Below are positions 29,498 to 37,455 of a DNA stretch of 50,756 nt, piece by piece. Each line of letters opens with the position of its first letter. The stretch's first letter is position 1. This stretch comes from an uncultured Opitutia bacterium. GTDB taxonomy: Bacteria; Verrucomicrobiota; Verrucomicrobiia; Opitutales; UBA953. Under the pieces are notes generated by a model. It saw only the letters and a list, made by a program, of their open reading frames with translations, made no database searches and was not told the DNA's origin. The stretch covers positions 1 through 50,756 of the forward strand of contig CAIXHF010000178.1 in assembly GCA_903919185.1 (NCBI GenBank), given 5' to 3'. Made by a program: the position numbers and the translations under genes.

Positions 29498-29528
29498 AGG
29501 GCTCCCCGACCAGGGAGCCCTTCTTTTT
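29498..29528 (+). terminator. Terminator after the pyrophosphatase gene
   Basis: AGGGCTCCC (29498-29506) pairs with GGGAGCCCT (29513-29521) around a 6-base loop, followed by a T-rich tract (29522-29528). It lies 23 bases after the stop. Confidence 0.85.
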
Positions 29529-29556
29529 ACCCGTCAATCGAGGGGTTATTTTATTT

Positions 29557-29705
29557 TTAAAAACCGCCGGCGTTCCGCTGGATAAACTTCGGCCGCCGGA
29601 CAAGGAGGCGATCGTCGACGGCTTCAGGCACCTGGTGCGGACGGAAGGCGGCAGCGTGAGCGCCGGCGATGGCGAGGTGGTCCCGCCGCGCCGAAGGCTC
29701 AGTGA
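29557..29705. other. Coding-like remnant between hppA and the UPF0114 gene
   Basis: About 150 bases are open in one codon phase on both strands. The minus-strand reading ends ...RRPKFIQRNAGGF and a stop at 29557-29559; the plus-strand reading contains KLRPPDKEAIVDGFRHLV. Both look like protein and use G/C-rich third positions like the real genes, yet neither has a start codon with a leader. It is probably the stub of a decayed gene. I cannot name the parent family or be sure of the strand. Confidence 0.35.
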
Positions 29706-30268
29706 TCGCTGGGGTGCCGCTGCATCTTCTCGCCCCAGGCGAAGAGGATCATGGAAAGTAGGAATACGCCATGGATAATGGCCTGCCAAAGAATGACCTT
29801 CTCGTGGTTGGCCGTCATTGGCTTGTCGGCAGAAGCCGCCGAAGTGATGTCGATGAAGCTCTTCAGCAGATGGATGGCCGAGATGCTCGCCAGGCTACCG
29901 GCGAGTTTCACCTTTAGCGTGTTCGCGTTGATGTGGTCGAGCCAGTCTGGGCGGTCGCCGTTGTCGCCGAAGTCGATGCGACTGACGAACGTCACGTAGC
30001 CGCCAACGACGACCATGTTCACCAAGTTGGCCACCATGGAGATGTCGACCAAGGAAAGGATGCCCAACATGATGGAGCTCTCCGTGGCGGTCGCGAACCC
30101 ACCGAGCAGGTGGATTAATTCCTGGACGCTCTTCCACGCATAGGCGATGGCGGCAAAAATGAGGGCGACGTAAATCGGTGCCTGCACCCAACGGCTAGCG
30201 AAAATAAAGTACTCCAACCCATGCTCCAGTTTCTGGGCAATTCCTTCGGACTTTGTGTCTTTAGACAT
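29699..30268 (-). CDS. UPF0114 (YqhA-like) inner-membrane protein
   Basis: 189 residues with four predicted membrane segments. Family marks are LEYFIFASRWVQAPIYVAL near the N-terminus and IMLGILSLVDISMVANLVNMVVVGGY in the middle. The family is widespread but has no settled function. Single gene; its stop overlaps the remnant at 29557-29705. A perfect inverted repeat lies 5 bases upstream of the ATG. Confidence 0.9.
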   Translation of the reverse strand: MSKDTKSEGIAQKLEHGLEYFIFASRWVQAPIYVALIFAAIAYAWKSVQELIHLLGGFATATESSIMLGILSLVDISMVANLVNMVVVGGYVTFVSRIDFGDNGDRPDWLDHINANTLKVKLAGSLASISAIHLLKSFIDITSAASADKPMTANHEKVILWQAIIHGVFLLSMILFAWGEKMQRHPSDH

Positions 30269-30272
30269 AGCG

Positions 30273-30290
30273 TTAGAATTAGTATTCTAA
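30273..30290. promoter_or_regulatory. 18-base palindrome upstream of the UPF0114 gene
   Basis: TTAGAAT-TAGT-ATTCTAA is a perfect inverted repeat, 5-22 bases before the start codon. A TTGACG (30302-30297 on the minus strand) lies just upstream and could be a -35 element, which would place the repeat over the -10 region. It fits an operator; no candidate regulator is adjacent. Confidence 0.45.
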
Positions 30291-30314
30291 TCCATTCGTC
30301 AAGCCGTGGCGAAG

Positions 30315-31805
30315 TCAGATGCCCGCGCTCGCCGCGGCCTCGCCCAGCGGGCCGGCCTCGGGATCGCGCAGGTAGGCATCGGCCTTGGCCGAAACAATCA
30401 CACCGTAATTAATCGTGCCTAACCAACCAGACATGATGATGCCGACGCTACCGGCGTGGTACAGCCCACCCACTTGTTCGGGTAGCCCCATCGAAATCTT
30501 GAGCCCTTCGAACTTGGTGCCAAAGGAAGTGCCGCCCACGTGGCGGACATAACGGTTGACCGTGCGCGGTGTGGCCGCCTCGGCGTGGTCGACCTTGGAA
30601 CGAATGTCAGGGATGAACTTCTCCAACCCCCGGAAGGATTCCTCGATGACGCGCGCCTTGTGCGTCTGGTAGTCGGCTTCGGAGAGGTTCGCCCAATCCT
30701 CGTACTGCTGGTTGACCGAAGTGACGATCGCGTAACGGGGGATCTTAGTGTGGGGACGGGTATCCGGATAGTAGACCGAATAGGTCCGCGAGGTCGTATG
30801 GAAGTCGATGAGTTCGCGACTGGAGAACGGCTTCGCCTCGGAGGTGAAGACGAGGTCGCCGATGTGCGGGATGCTCTCCCCCGAACGCACCCCCATATAG
30901 ACTTGGCAGGAGGACGTGTTGACGCGGACCTGGCGGGCCTGCTCCAGGAAGGAGTCATCGAAAGCCGTGGCGTCCGTCAGCTTCAGAACGGTGTCCTTAA
31001 TATTCGCATTGGAGACGACCGTCGCACACGCCACTTCAGCTTCTTCGCCGAGGCGAGTCCCGCGGAGCTTGACGCCAACCACCCGGCGGCGGCCCGCGGC
31101 GTCCTTCTCGACGAGCACCTTCTCGACGAGCACGTTGCGACGGATGTCGACCCCATTGGCCTTCATCTCCATCGTCATCAGGTTGATCATCGTATCCGTG
31201 CCACCTTGGAAGATGAATACCCCCTTCGACATGAAGTTCGAGAAGACGATGCCAAACGTGATGGCTGGGTCGTCGAGGGTCGAGCCGTTGGCGTAGGCAA
31301 TCGGCTCGAGCAGCAGCCGCTGGATATCGGGGCGACCGGGAAAGAACTGTTCAAAGAGCTCGCGCGTCGTGCGCGGGTCATTGTCGTAGTAGTTCATCTC
31401 CCGAAGGTGGGCGAAGAACGCCTCCACGGTCTCGGCCGGGATGCGGAACTGCTCGATCATAATCCGCGTGAAGTCCGCGCGGTCAAACGTCGTCCGGACG
31501 TCGAAATCCGGGTTGATGAAACGGACGTCGCTGAGCTGATGAATCCGGTCCGAGATCTCCTTAGTCCAGTAGCGCCGGGTCGACTTGATCATCCCGTGCG
31601 GGAAGCCGTGCAGGGAAATATCGAACACATGGCCGCCGGCGCGCTTAAAGAAAGTCGCTAACCCGCCGAGCTGGTAGTGGTGCTCCAGTAGGAGGACCTT
31701 GCGGCCGAACTTCGCGAGGTTGTTCGCCGCCGTCATCCCGCCCAGACCGGCGCCGATGACGACGGCGTCGTAGCGAGGGAGCAGGTTTTCGAAAGGCGAA
31801 GGCAT
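30315..31805 (-). CDS. FAD-dependent oxidoreductase, CrtI/phytoene desaturase family
   Basis: 496 residues from the ATG at 31805; the frame continues upstream into the ABC gene but only as a shadow. The N-terminus has the dinucleotide motif [18 protein letters not shown] (Gly18, 20, 23) and the [14 protein letters not shown] loop. The C-terminus has [23 protein letters not shown], the second FAD contact. The family covers phytoene desaturases, carotenoid isomerases and retinol-saturase-like enzymes. No other carotenoid gene is in the window, so the substrate is open. It lies 64 bases after the ABC ATPase gene on the same strand. Confidence 0.85.
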   Translation of the reverse strand: MPSPFENLLPRYDAVVIGAGLGGMTAANNLAKFGRKVLLLEHHYQLGGLATFFKRAGGHVFDISLHGFPHGMIKSTRRYWTKEISDRIHQLSDVRFINPDFDVRTTFDRADFTRIMIEQFRIPAETVEAFFAHLREMNYYDNDPRTTRELFEQFFPGRPDIQRLLLEPIAYANGSTLDDPAITFGIVFSNFMSKGVFIFQGGTDTMINLMTMEMKANGVDIRRNVLVEKVLVEKDAAGRRRVVGVKLRGTRLGEEAEVACATVVSNANIKDTVLKLTDATAFDDSFLEQARQVRVNTSSCQVYMGVRSGESIPHIGDLVFTSEAKPFSSRELIDFHTTSRTYSVYYPDTRPHTKIPRYAIVTSVNQQYEDWANLSEADYQTHKARVIEESFRGLEKFIPDIRSKVDHAEAATPRTVNRYVRHVGGTSFGTKFEGLKISMGLPEQVGGLYHAGSVGIIMSGWLGTINYGVIVSAKADAYLRDPEAGPLGEAAASAGI

Positions 31806-31869
31806 CGGAAAGGGACTGGAAGAAGGAAACGGGCGAAAGGCAAAGCCGAAACCCGTTTGCAGGCGGCCT

Positions 31870-32661
31870 TTAAGGCGTCCGGAGGCTCCAGCCGGCCCGC
31901 GTCTTGGACAGCACCACCGGCCGCCCGAACAACTCGGCCAACTGCGGACGACGGAGGACTTCGGCGACGGGCCCGGCGGCCAGCTTGGCCCCGTTCCGCA
32001 AGAGCAGCGTGTGTGTAAAGACCGGGACGATTTCCTCGACATGGTGCGTCACGAGCACGATGGAAGTACGCTTGGCCACCGTCGGCAGCCGCTGCAGCAA
32101 CGCTAGAAAATCCGCCCGCGCCGCGGGGTCGAGGCCCGCACAAGGCTCGTCTAAAATGAGTAAGGCTGGCTGACCGATCAACGCCCGCGCAATGAGTACA
32201 CGCTGACGCTCGCCTTGGGAGAGATGCCCGTAGGGACGGGAAGCCAGCGCACCGACCTTCAGCCGCCGCAGCATCGTGCGGGCGCGCGCCAAGATTTCCG
32301 CGGGCGGGCGACGCCAAAGGTTGATGACCCCATCGACACCCCCAGCGACGACGTGCAGGGCTGGTTCGGCCGGCTGCACGAGCGCGGCGATTGACGGGCC
32401 CGCCAAGCCGATGCGCCGGCGCAGTTCGCGCCAGTCGCTGCGACCGAACGTTTCCCCGAGGACGGTGACCCGTCCGGAGGTCGGCGCGAAATAGCCCGTC
32501 AATGCCGCCAGCAAAGAAGATTTTCCCGAGCCATTTGGGCCGAGGAGCACCCAGTGCTCGCCCGCGCGCACGGTCCAATCGATACCTTTAAGGATGACCT
32601 TACCTTCGCGGGCGATGCGCAGGCGGGCAACCTCGAGGACAGGTGGGGGCGGCGGCTTCAT
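31870..32661 (-). CDS. ABC transporter ATP-binding protein, no adjacent permease
   Basis: 263 residues. Walker A GPNGSGKS (41-48), signature LSQGE, Walker B LLILDEP and the switch His in LVTHHVEEI are all present. The expected Q-loop region reads [11 protein letters not shown] without an obvious Gln. It resembles the stand-alone YlmA/ModF-like ATPases rather than a named importer. The nearest neighbours are an FAD enzyme and a divergent exported protein, so its partner is elsewhere or absent. Function uncertain. Confidence 0.85.
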   Translation of the reverse strand: MKPPPPPVLEVARLRIAREGKVILKGIDWTVRAGEHWVLLGPNGSGKSSLLAALTGYFAPTSGRVTVLGETFGRSDWRELRRRIGLAGPSIAALVQPAEPALHVVAGGVDGVINLWRRPPAEILARARTMLRRLKVGALASRPYGHLSQGERQRVLIARALIGQPALLILDEPCAGLDPAARADFLALLQRLPTVAKRTSIVLVTHHVEEIVPVFTHTLLLRNGAKLAAGPVAEVLRRPQLAELFGRPVVLSKTRAGWSLRTP

Positions 32662-32760
32662 GAGCTCACCTTATTAGGGAGGGCTCGGTCCGACTTCCAA
32701 GTCGCAAAGCGCACACGCCCATCCTTGCCCTCCGCCCCGAGGTCTGTTTATCATCCAAGG

Positions 32761-33438
32761 ATGCGCTGGGCAACCCCACTCCTCCTTGGCCTGTGCCTCG
32801 CCTTGGGGGCGGCGGAGAAACCGACGCCGGCGCCGATTTCGCCAGCTGACTTGGCTGAGCTCGAACAACTCCGACAGGAGTCACGGGAGGACAAGGTGCC
32901 GCCCGCCGCCGTGCCGCTACCAGCGCCTGCGAATGGCTCCATGAGTCGGGAGGACCAAGCTGAGTTCGACGCCTTGCGCTCGCAAATCAAGGCCCGCCAA
33001 ACGGAGACTACTGTCGGACGGCCCATCGTGGTGCAACTCATTCACGCGGAACTCGACGGCTTGGAGCTGGTGATGGTGCTCGACGCACCGGTCCCCGCGC
33101 CGGTCGTCATTCAGGGCCGTGGCCACACCTTAGGCCAAAAGTTCAGCGTCACCGGCACGTTCAGCGGCGCGGCGAAGTTCGAAGGTGCCTACTACTCCTT
33201 ACTCAAGACCAGTGAGCCCGTGGTAAACGTCCTAACGCCCAAGGAAGCCCCCAAGGCGGACCCGGCCCCCCACCCCGTCTTGGGCGCGACCGATGGTGAA
33301 GCCGACGAAGGCTTCAGTGGCTTCCAACTCAGCAACATCCTTTTCGCGGGCTTCGCCGCCATCTCGCTCGCCATCGTTGCCCTCAAGGTCAAAGCCAAGA
33401 TCACTGCACTGAAAGGCCAGAAGTCCCGCCGTCGCTAG
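32761..33438 (+). CDS. Hypothetical exported protein with C-terminal membrane anchor
   Basis: 225 residues from the ATG at 32761, which starts a signal peptide (MRWATPLLLGLCLALGAAE). Two short helical, Glu/Gln-rich segments (ADLAELEQLRQES and REDQAEFDALRSQIKARQ) are joined by a Pro/Ala linker. A beta-rich domain follows (about 85-160), then a Pro-rich stretch and a membrane helix (LSNILFAGFAAISLAIVAL), ending in a basic cytoplasmic tail KGQKSRRR. I recognise no family. It is 15 bases upstream of the next gene, so they are likely co-transcribed. Confidence 0.75.
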   Translation: MRWATPLLLGLCLALGAAEKPTPAPISPADLAELEQLRQESREDKVPPAAVPLPAPANGSMSREDQAEFDALRSQIKARQTETTVGRPIVVQLIHAELDGLELVMVLDAPVPAPVVIQGRGHTLGQKFSVTGTFSGAAKFEGAYYSLLKTSEPVVNVLTPKEAPKADPAPHPVLGATDGEADEGFSGFQLSNILFAGFAAISLAIVALKVKAKITALKGQKSRRR

Positions 33439-33452
33439 GCCTTCGTGACTCC

Positions 33453-34313
33453 ATGAAGCTCCAAGCCACCCTCCTCGCCTTCGTCGCCTTAACCTGTGCC
33501 CCGCTGGCCGCGAGCGGCGCCACGAACGCCGAAAAGGCCAAAGCCACCGCAACGGCTGTAGCCGCAGGTGGTGGCACGGCCAGCACCGCCACCACGGGTG
33601 CCAAAGTCTCCCCAGGCAAAGGGGACCCTAAAGGCGCGGACGAGACGCCCACGCCCCTCACCGAGGCTTTAAAGGACGGCACTGAAACGCGCATCACCTG
33701 CGTCTACAAGGGCGCCGGCACACTCGCGGCGATGTCCGGCACCTATCACTATAAGCTCTGGGTCCCCGCAGGCTATTCTGCCGATCCCAAGATAGCCTGG
33801 AAAACAATCTTCATCGCCGACCCTAGCGGGAAGGCGAAGCTCGGCGCGATGGGCGACTGGATCAAGGCGCATGGCTACATCGCCGTGATGCTCGAGGAAT
33901 CCAAGAATGGTCCGTGGGAGCCGACCATCGGCAACTTCCTTGCGGCACACGACGACGTCGTGAAACGGCTGCGGGTGGCCGAAGGCCAGAAAGTCGCCAC
34001 CGGCTTTTCGGGCGGGGCTCGTGCCAGTTCGCTCTTCGTGACACTCGCCCCCGGCTTCGGTGGCCTCATCTTTCAGGGTGCCGGCTGCAGTGACGTAAAC
34101 CCCGACGGCACGTACATCATCAAAGACATCAAGTGTAAGACCGTGGCCGGAACGTTTGGAAAGAAAGACATGAACTACAAGGAGGCCGCCCGCCTGAAGA
34201 ATTCCTTCGGTGCGCGCATCGAGATCTTCGAGTTCGAAGGCGGGCACCAGTGGGCCCCTAAGGAAGTCATCGAGCTGGCCTTGAATGCAGTGGACGGCAA
34301 ACTGCCCAAGTAG
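33453..34313 (+). CDS. Secreted alpha/beta hydrolase-like protein
   Basis: 286 residues. Signal peptide MKLQATLLAFVALTCAPLAASG, then a low-complexity Ala/Thr/Gly linker (about 25-70), then an alpha/beta hydrolase core with the nucleophile elbow TGFSGGARASS. A possible catalytic His is in FEFEGGHQWAP, near the C-terminus as expected. The phrase YKLWVPAGYS resembles esterases of the PHB-depolymerase group. The substrate is unknown. It is the middle gene of three exported-protein genes on the plus strand. Confidence 0.8.
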   Translation: MKLQATLLAFVALTCAPLAASGATNAEKAKATATAVAAGGGTASTATTGAKVSPGKGDPKGADETPTPLTEALKDGTETRITCVYKGAGTLAAMSGTYHYKLWVPAGYSADPKIAWKTIFIADPSGKAKLGAMGDWIKAHGYIAVMLEESKNGPWEPTIGNFLAAHDDVVKRLRVAEGQKVATGFSGGARASSLFVTLAPGFGGLIFQGAGCSDVNPDGTYIIKDIKCKTVAGTFGKKDMNYKEAARLKNSFGARIEIFEFEGGHQWAPKEVIELALNAVDGKLPK

Positions 34314-34367
34314 CCCAAGGAGAAGGTTTGCAGGGAACGCGGGAGGGGGCTTGGGTGTCTTACCCCC

Positions 34368-35414
34368 ATGAAGTCCCTGCTGCCCCTCCTGCTGGCCCTC
34401 ACGGGCTTCGCCGCCTCGACCGAGTCTGCGCTAAAATTCGCTGACCCTAAGCCGCAAGCCTACAGCCTGACCCTGCGGGCGAGCGAGATTGACCCGCGCT
34501 GCAAGTCGCATCCGGAAGTCGGTTTTGTCCTCGAGACCGCAGGCAAGCCCGCCGACACCGAACATGCAAACGTCGACACGCGGGTCGCACCGCGGGGCCA
34601 GCTCGTGATTTGGCTCATGGGCCACAGCCAGCCACTCGCCGAAAAGGTCAATAGCTACGGCCTGCACTACATCCAAGTCGCGTATGCGCGCGAGTGGTTC
34701 GGCAAGCTCAACACTGAGCCGCTCGACGACTCTCAACACCTCGGCAACATCCGCCTCGAAGCCCTCACCGGCAGCGATGCCTCCAAGTCGATCGACATCC
34801 CTACGCCCGACAGCATGAAGGAACGCGCCTACCAACTCGTGAAGGCGTTGGCGAAGTCCAACCCACAGGGGCATTGGGAATTCTTCCTGACGAAAGATGG
34901 CAAAGCCCTCGATTGGGAAAAAGTGATTGTCTCGGGCGCCTCGCACGGCGCGACCTCTTCGGCCCGTTTCGGCATCGCGCAGAAGTGTGCGCGCATTGTG
35001 ATGTTCTGCGGCCCGCGCGACCAGCTCGACGATTGGCAAGCACTGCCTTCGGCGACTCCCTCTAACCGTTTCTTCGGTTACAGCCACGTGCTCGACAGCG
35101 GCTGGAGCGGCGACCATTACCCGCGCTCCTGGTTGCTCATGGGCCTGAACAAGTTCGGACCCATCGTAAATACCGACGACGCGAAGGCCCCTTACGGCAA
35201 CTCGCGCCGCCTAATCACGAAGTATGATGTCAAAGGCGACGCCAACAAAGCCCACGGCTTCGTCCAAGTCGGCAAGAACCCGCCCAAGGACGCCAAGGGC
35301 GGGCCGCTGCAGGAAGATGTCTGGCGCTACCTCTTCACTTCCTCGGTCGATGAAGTCGGTAAGCCGGTCCCGGCTGAGACCGAGACCCGCATGAATCTGC
35401 GCAAGCAGAAGTGA
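34368..35414 (+). CDS. Secreted alpha/beta hydrolase-like protein
   Basis: 348 residues. Signal peptide MKSLLPLLLALTGFAAST. The core has WLMGHSQP near the first strands and a nucleophile elbow VSGASHGATSSAR (Ser in G-A-S-H-G), followed by MFCGPRDQLDDW, where the acid is expected, and NKAHGFVQV, a possible His. The layout recalls the BPSS1187-type proteins, a call I make from memory. It lies 54 bases after the previous hydrolase gene and 60 bases before trmD. The leader is pyrimidine-rich (TCTTACCCCC just before ATG). Confidence 0.75.
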   Translation: MKSLLPLLLALTGFAASTESALKFADPKPQAYSLTLRASEIDPRCKSHPEVGFVLETAGKPADTEHANVDTRVAPRGQLVIWLMGHSQPLAEKVNSYGLHYIQVAYAREWFGKLNTEPLDDSQHLGNIRLEALTGSDASKSIDIPTPDSMKERAYQLVKALAKSNPQGHWEFFLTKDGKALDWEKVIVSGASHGATSSARFGIAQKCARIVMFCGPRDQLDDWQALPSATPSNRFFGYSHVLDSGWSGDHYPRSWLLMGLNKFGPIVNTDDAKAPYGNSRRLITKYDVKGDANKAHGFVQVGKNPPKDAKGGPLQEDVWRYLFTSSVDEVGKPVPAETETRMNLRKQK

Positions 35415-35474
35415 GCCCCCTTACCGAGGCTTGCCCTCGGACGGCTTTCTCCTGTTGGATGGTCTGATATCGCC

Positions 35475-36167
35475 GTGGCCATCCGCATCGACCTACTTAC
35501 CCTCTTCCCGGCCATGGCCGACGGCTTCCTCCGGGAGTCCGTCATCGGCCGTGCCATTGAAAAGGGTACCCTCGGGTTCAAGGCCCACGACCTGCGTCAG
35601 TACTCGAAGGACAAGCACCGGAAGGTCGACGACATCCCGTATGGGGGTGGTCCGGGCATGCTGATGACCTGCCAGCCCCTTTTTGATGCCGTGGACGCCT
35701 TAGCCACCCCCGATTGCGAGGTCATCTACCTTTGCCCCGACGGGGAGCAACTGACCAACCCCTTAGCCCGAGAATTAGCGCAAAAAAGCCATTTAATCCT
35801 CGTTTCTGGACATTATGAAGGCATCGACCAGCGCTTCCGGGAGCGTAAGGTTACCCGCGAAATCTCGATTGGTGACTACGTTTTGACTAACGGAACCCTC
35901 CCGGCCTGCGTCCTAGTGGATTGCATCGGCCGGCAAATCCCTGGGGTCCTCGGCGAGGAAAACTCCTTGACTGGGGATAGCTACAACGGCAAGTTGCTCG
36001 CCTTTCCGCAGTACACCAGACCCGCTGTTTATGATGGTCTCGAGGTGCCCCCGGTCCTCCTAGGAGGACACCACGCCGAAATCGAAAAGTGGCGCCGGGC
36101 AAAGCAAATCGAGAAGACAAAGCAACGCAGGCCCGACCTACTGGAAGACCAAGAACACCAGCCATGA
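35475..36167 (+). CDS. trmD: tRNA (guanine-N1)-methyltransferase TrmD
   Basis: 230 residues with a GTG start at 35475, fixed by the conserved N-terminus [12 protein letters not shown]. TrmD methylates G37 of tRNAs reading CNN codons with S-adenosylmethionine, preventing frameshifts. Conserved blocks: [25 protein letters not shown] and EISIGDYVL, which form the trefoil knot. The next segment reads [12 protein letters not shown] where most TrmD have SGGELAAMVLID, a lineage variant. The C-terminal domain [17 protein letters not shown] is normal. Its stop overlaps the rplS start (ATGA), so translation is coupled. Confidence 0.96.
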   Translation: MAIRIDLLTLFPAMADGFLRESVIGRAIEKGTLGFKAHDLRQYSKDKHRKVDDIPYGGGPGMLMTCQPLFDAVDALATPDCEVIYLCPDGEQLTNPLARELAQKSHLILVSGHYEGIDQRFRERKVTREISIGDYVLTNGTLPACVLVDCIGRQIPGVLGEENSLTGDSYNGKLLAFPQYTRPAVYDGLEVPPVLLGGHHAEIEKWRRAKQIEKTKQRRPDLLEDQEHQP

Positions 36168-36553
36168 GCAACCATCCCCTCCTCCAATACGCCACCCAAT
36201 CGCAGCTGAAGCCCGGCCGCGGTCACGACACTTTCAAGGTCGGTGATGGCGTCCGCGTCTCCACCAAGGTCCGCGAAGGCGACAAAGAGCGCACCCAGCT
36301 GTTCTCCGGCATCGTGATCTCCCGCAAGGGTGGAAGCGTCCAAGAAACCTTCACCGTCCGCCGTATCTCCTTTGGCGAAGGCGTTGAGCGCACCTTCCCG
36401 GTCCACTCCCCGAACATCGAGAAGATCGAAGTCGAGCGCGTGTCCCAGGTCATGAAGGCCCGCCTCTTCTACCTCCGCGACCGCCACGGTAAGTCCGCTA
36501 CCAAGGTTAAGGAAAAGCGCTACGACCCGTCGGCTGCGGCCGAGGTCAAGTAA
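36164..36553 (+). CDS. rplS: 50S ribosomal protein L19
   Basis: 129 residues from the ATG at 36164, which overlaps the trmD stop by 4 bases. L19 sits at the 30S-50S interface. Conserved blocks: [53 protein letters not shown] and [13 protein letters not shown]. The order trmD-rplS is the usual one; a strong terminator follows directly. Length is normal. Confidence 0.97.
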   Translation: MSNHPLLQYATQSQLKPGRGHDTFKVGDGVRVSTKVREGDKERTQLFSGIVISRKGGSVQETFTVRRISFGEGVERTFPVHSPNIEKIEVERVSQVMKARLFYLRDRHGKSATKVKEKRYDPSAAAEVK

Positions 36554-36571
36554 GCGCTCCCCGTGCCGACC

Positions 36572-36597
36572 AAAAGCCCCGCTTCCGGGGCTTTTTT
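36572..36597 (+). terminator. Terminator after rplS
   Basis: AAAAGCCCCG pairs with CGGGGCTTTT around the loop CTTC, followed by more T. It lies 18 bases after the rplS stop. Confidence 0.9.
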
Positions 36598-36619
36598 ATA
36601 CCTGAAGATAAAGGCCTAG

Positions 36620-36722
36620 TATCTTAAACGACTGTAATCAGGCAAATCAACCTGCTGTTAATAAGTTACTTACCCTGCATAGAGTCGTTTCAGGTTCCCA
36701 CAGGGTGGGCTTTAAGTTTTTT
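36620..36722 (+). ncRNA. Possible structured RNA before rpsP (H-type pseudoknot and terminator-like hairpin)
   Basis: AAACGACT (36626-36633) pairs perfectly with AGTCGTTT (36683-36690). In the loop of that helix, AACCTG (36649-36654) pairs perfectly with CAGGTT (36691-36696), which directly follows the first helix. The order a-b-a'-b' is an H-type pseudoknot with stacked stems. A competing 4-base hairpin CAGG/CCTG (36639-36642, 36651-36654) shares the b strand. Then CCCAC-AGG-GTGGG (36697-36709) and CTTTAAGTTTTTT form a weak terminator. TATCTT at 36620-36625 may be a -10 element. It could be a small RNA or an attenuator for rpsP. Seen by eye only. Confidence 0.4.
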
Positions 36723-36832
36723 CTGAAAACGCCGCCTGCAGGCTTGACTCCCCCCTTCCCGCCTGCGTCTTTCCACATCCCTCGTTTGGCTAGCCCAAGC
36801 GTCCGGCAACCCCCTCCCTCTTCCTAACTACA

Positions 36833-37099
36833 ATGCTTCGCATCCGCCTCCAACGCTTCGGTACCAAAAACGAGCCGACCTATCGCCTCGTCGTTGCCGA
36901 ACAGAGCGTCCGCCGTGACGGTCGCTTCGTCGAAGTCCTCGGCCACTATAACCCTGGCGCCCGCGGTAAGGCCATCCCTCTCGTCATCAACGTCGAACGC
37001 GTCGACCATTGGGTCAAGCTCGGCGCCCAGCCATCCGATACCGCGAAATCGCTCGTGAAGCGTGCCCGTGGTGCCGCTGCCGCTGCTCCGAAGGCCTAA
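36833..37099 (+). CDS. rpsP: 30S ribosomal protein S16
   Basis: 88 residues. Conserved N-terminus MLRIRLQRFGTKNEPTYRLVVAEQSVRRDGRFVEVLGHYNP is cut here only by family spacing; the second half VERVDHWVKLGAQPSDTAKSLVKRA is also typical. S16 helps assemble the 30S body. In most bacteria rpsP opens the rpsP-rimM-trmD-rplS operon; here it follows rplS, separated by a terminator and 235 bases, and rimM is absent from the window. The leader just before ATG is pyrimidine-rich, with no Shine-Dalgarno. Confidence 0.97.
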   Translation: MLRIRLQRFGTKNEPTYRLVVAEQSVRRDGRFVEVLGHYNPGARGKAIPLVINVERVDHWVKLGAQPSDTAKSLVKRARGAAAAAPKA

Positions 37100-37139
37100 A
37101 TCCCCTCTACACGGCGGAAACGCCCACCCTGACGACGTC

Positions 37140-37170
37140 ACACCCTGCCCACCAGCAGGGTGTTTCGTTT
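37140..37170 (+). terminator. Terminator after rpsP
   Basis: ACACCCTGC pairs with GCAGGGTGT around CCACCA, followed by TTCGTTT. It separates rpsP from the convergent minus-strand genes. Confidence 0.75.
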
Positions 37171-37190
37171 GGCGGGGTCAGCGAGCCAGC

Positions 37191-37454
37191 TCAGTTGACC
37201 TTCGTCCAACCGCCTTCGCCGTTCTTCTCCAGCTTCTGAAAGCCCGCCTGCGCCAAGCGCTTATCGGAAACGGCCTGCTTCATGGCTCCTTCACCATAAC
37301 GAATCGTCAAGCTCGGCGAAGCGAGGAGGCGGCGGCAGGCCTCCTTGGTGACCGGGTGCTGAGTGAAATCCGGCGCTTCCGTCGGCAGATCGACCTCAAA
37401 TTCGTCACCCTCGGTGCCGTCGGCCTTGAGCACGATGTAACGTCGCAACGGCAT
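37191..37454 (-). CDS. Small FmdB-like protein lacking the zinc cysteines
   Basis: 87 residues from the ATG at 37454, one base after the permease stop. The pattern MPxxxY...G..FE...HPxT...CRRLLASPSL...KRLAQAGFxKxEKxGxGxxxK resembles FmdB-type zinc-ribbon proteins. However, the CxxC pairs are absent; the only Cys (residue 40) is in KEACRRL. If the assignment holds, it is a metal-free member. Otherwise it is an unclassified small basic cytoplasmic protein. Last gene of the permease unit. Confidence 0.6.
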   Translation of the reverse strand: MPLRRYIVLKADGTEGDEFEVDLPTEAPDFTQHPVTKEACRRLLASPSLTIRYGEGAMKQAVSDKRLAQAGFQKLEKNGEGGWTKVN

Positions 37455-37455
37455 G

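Noticed and set aside
36744-36772. TTGACT upstream of rpsP as its -35 element
   Set aside because: No acceptable -10 is found 16-18 bases downstream (the place reads GTCTTT), so I did not list it as a promoter.
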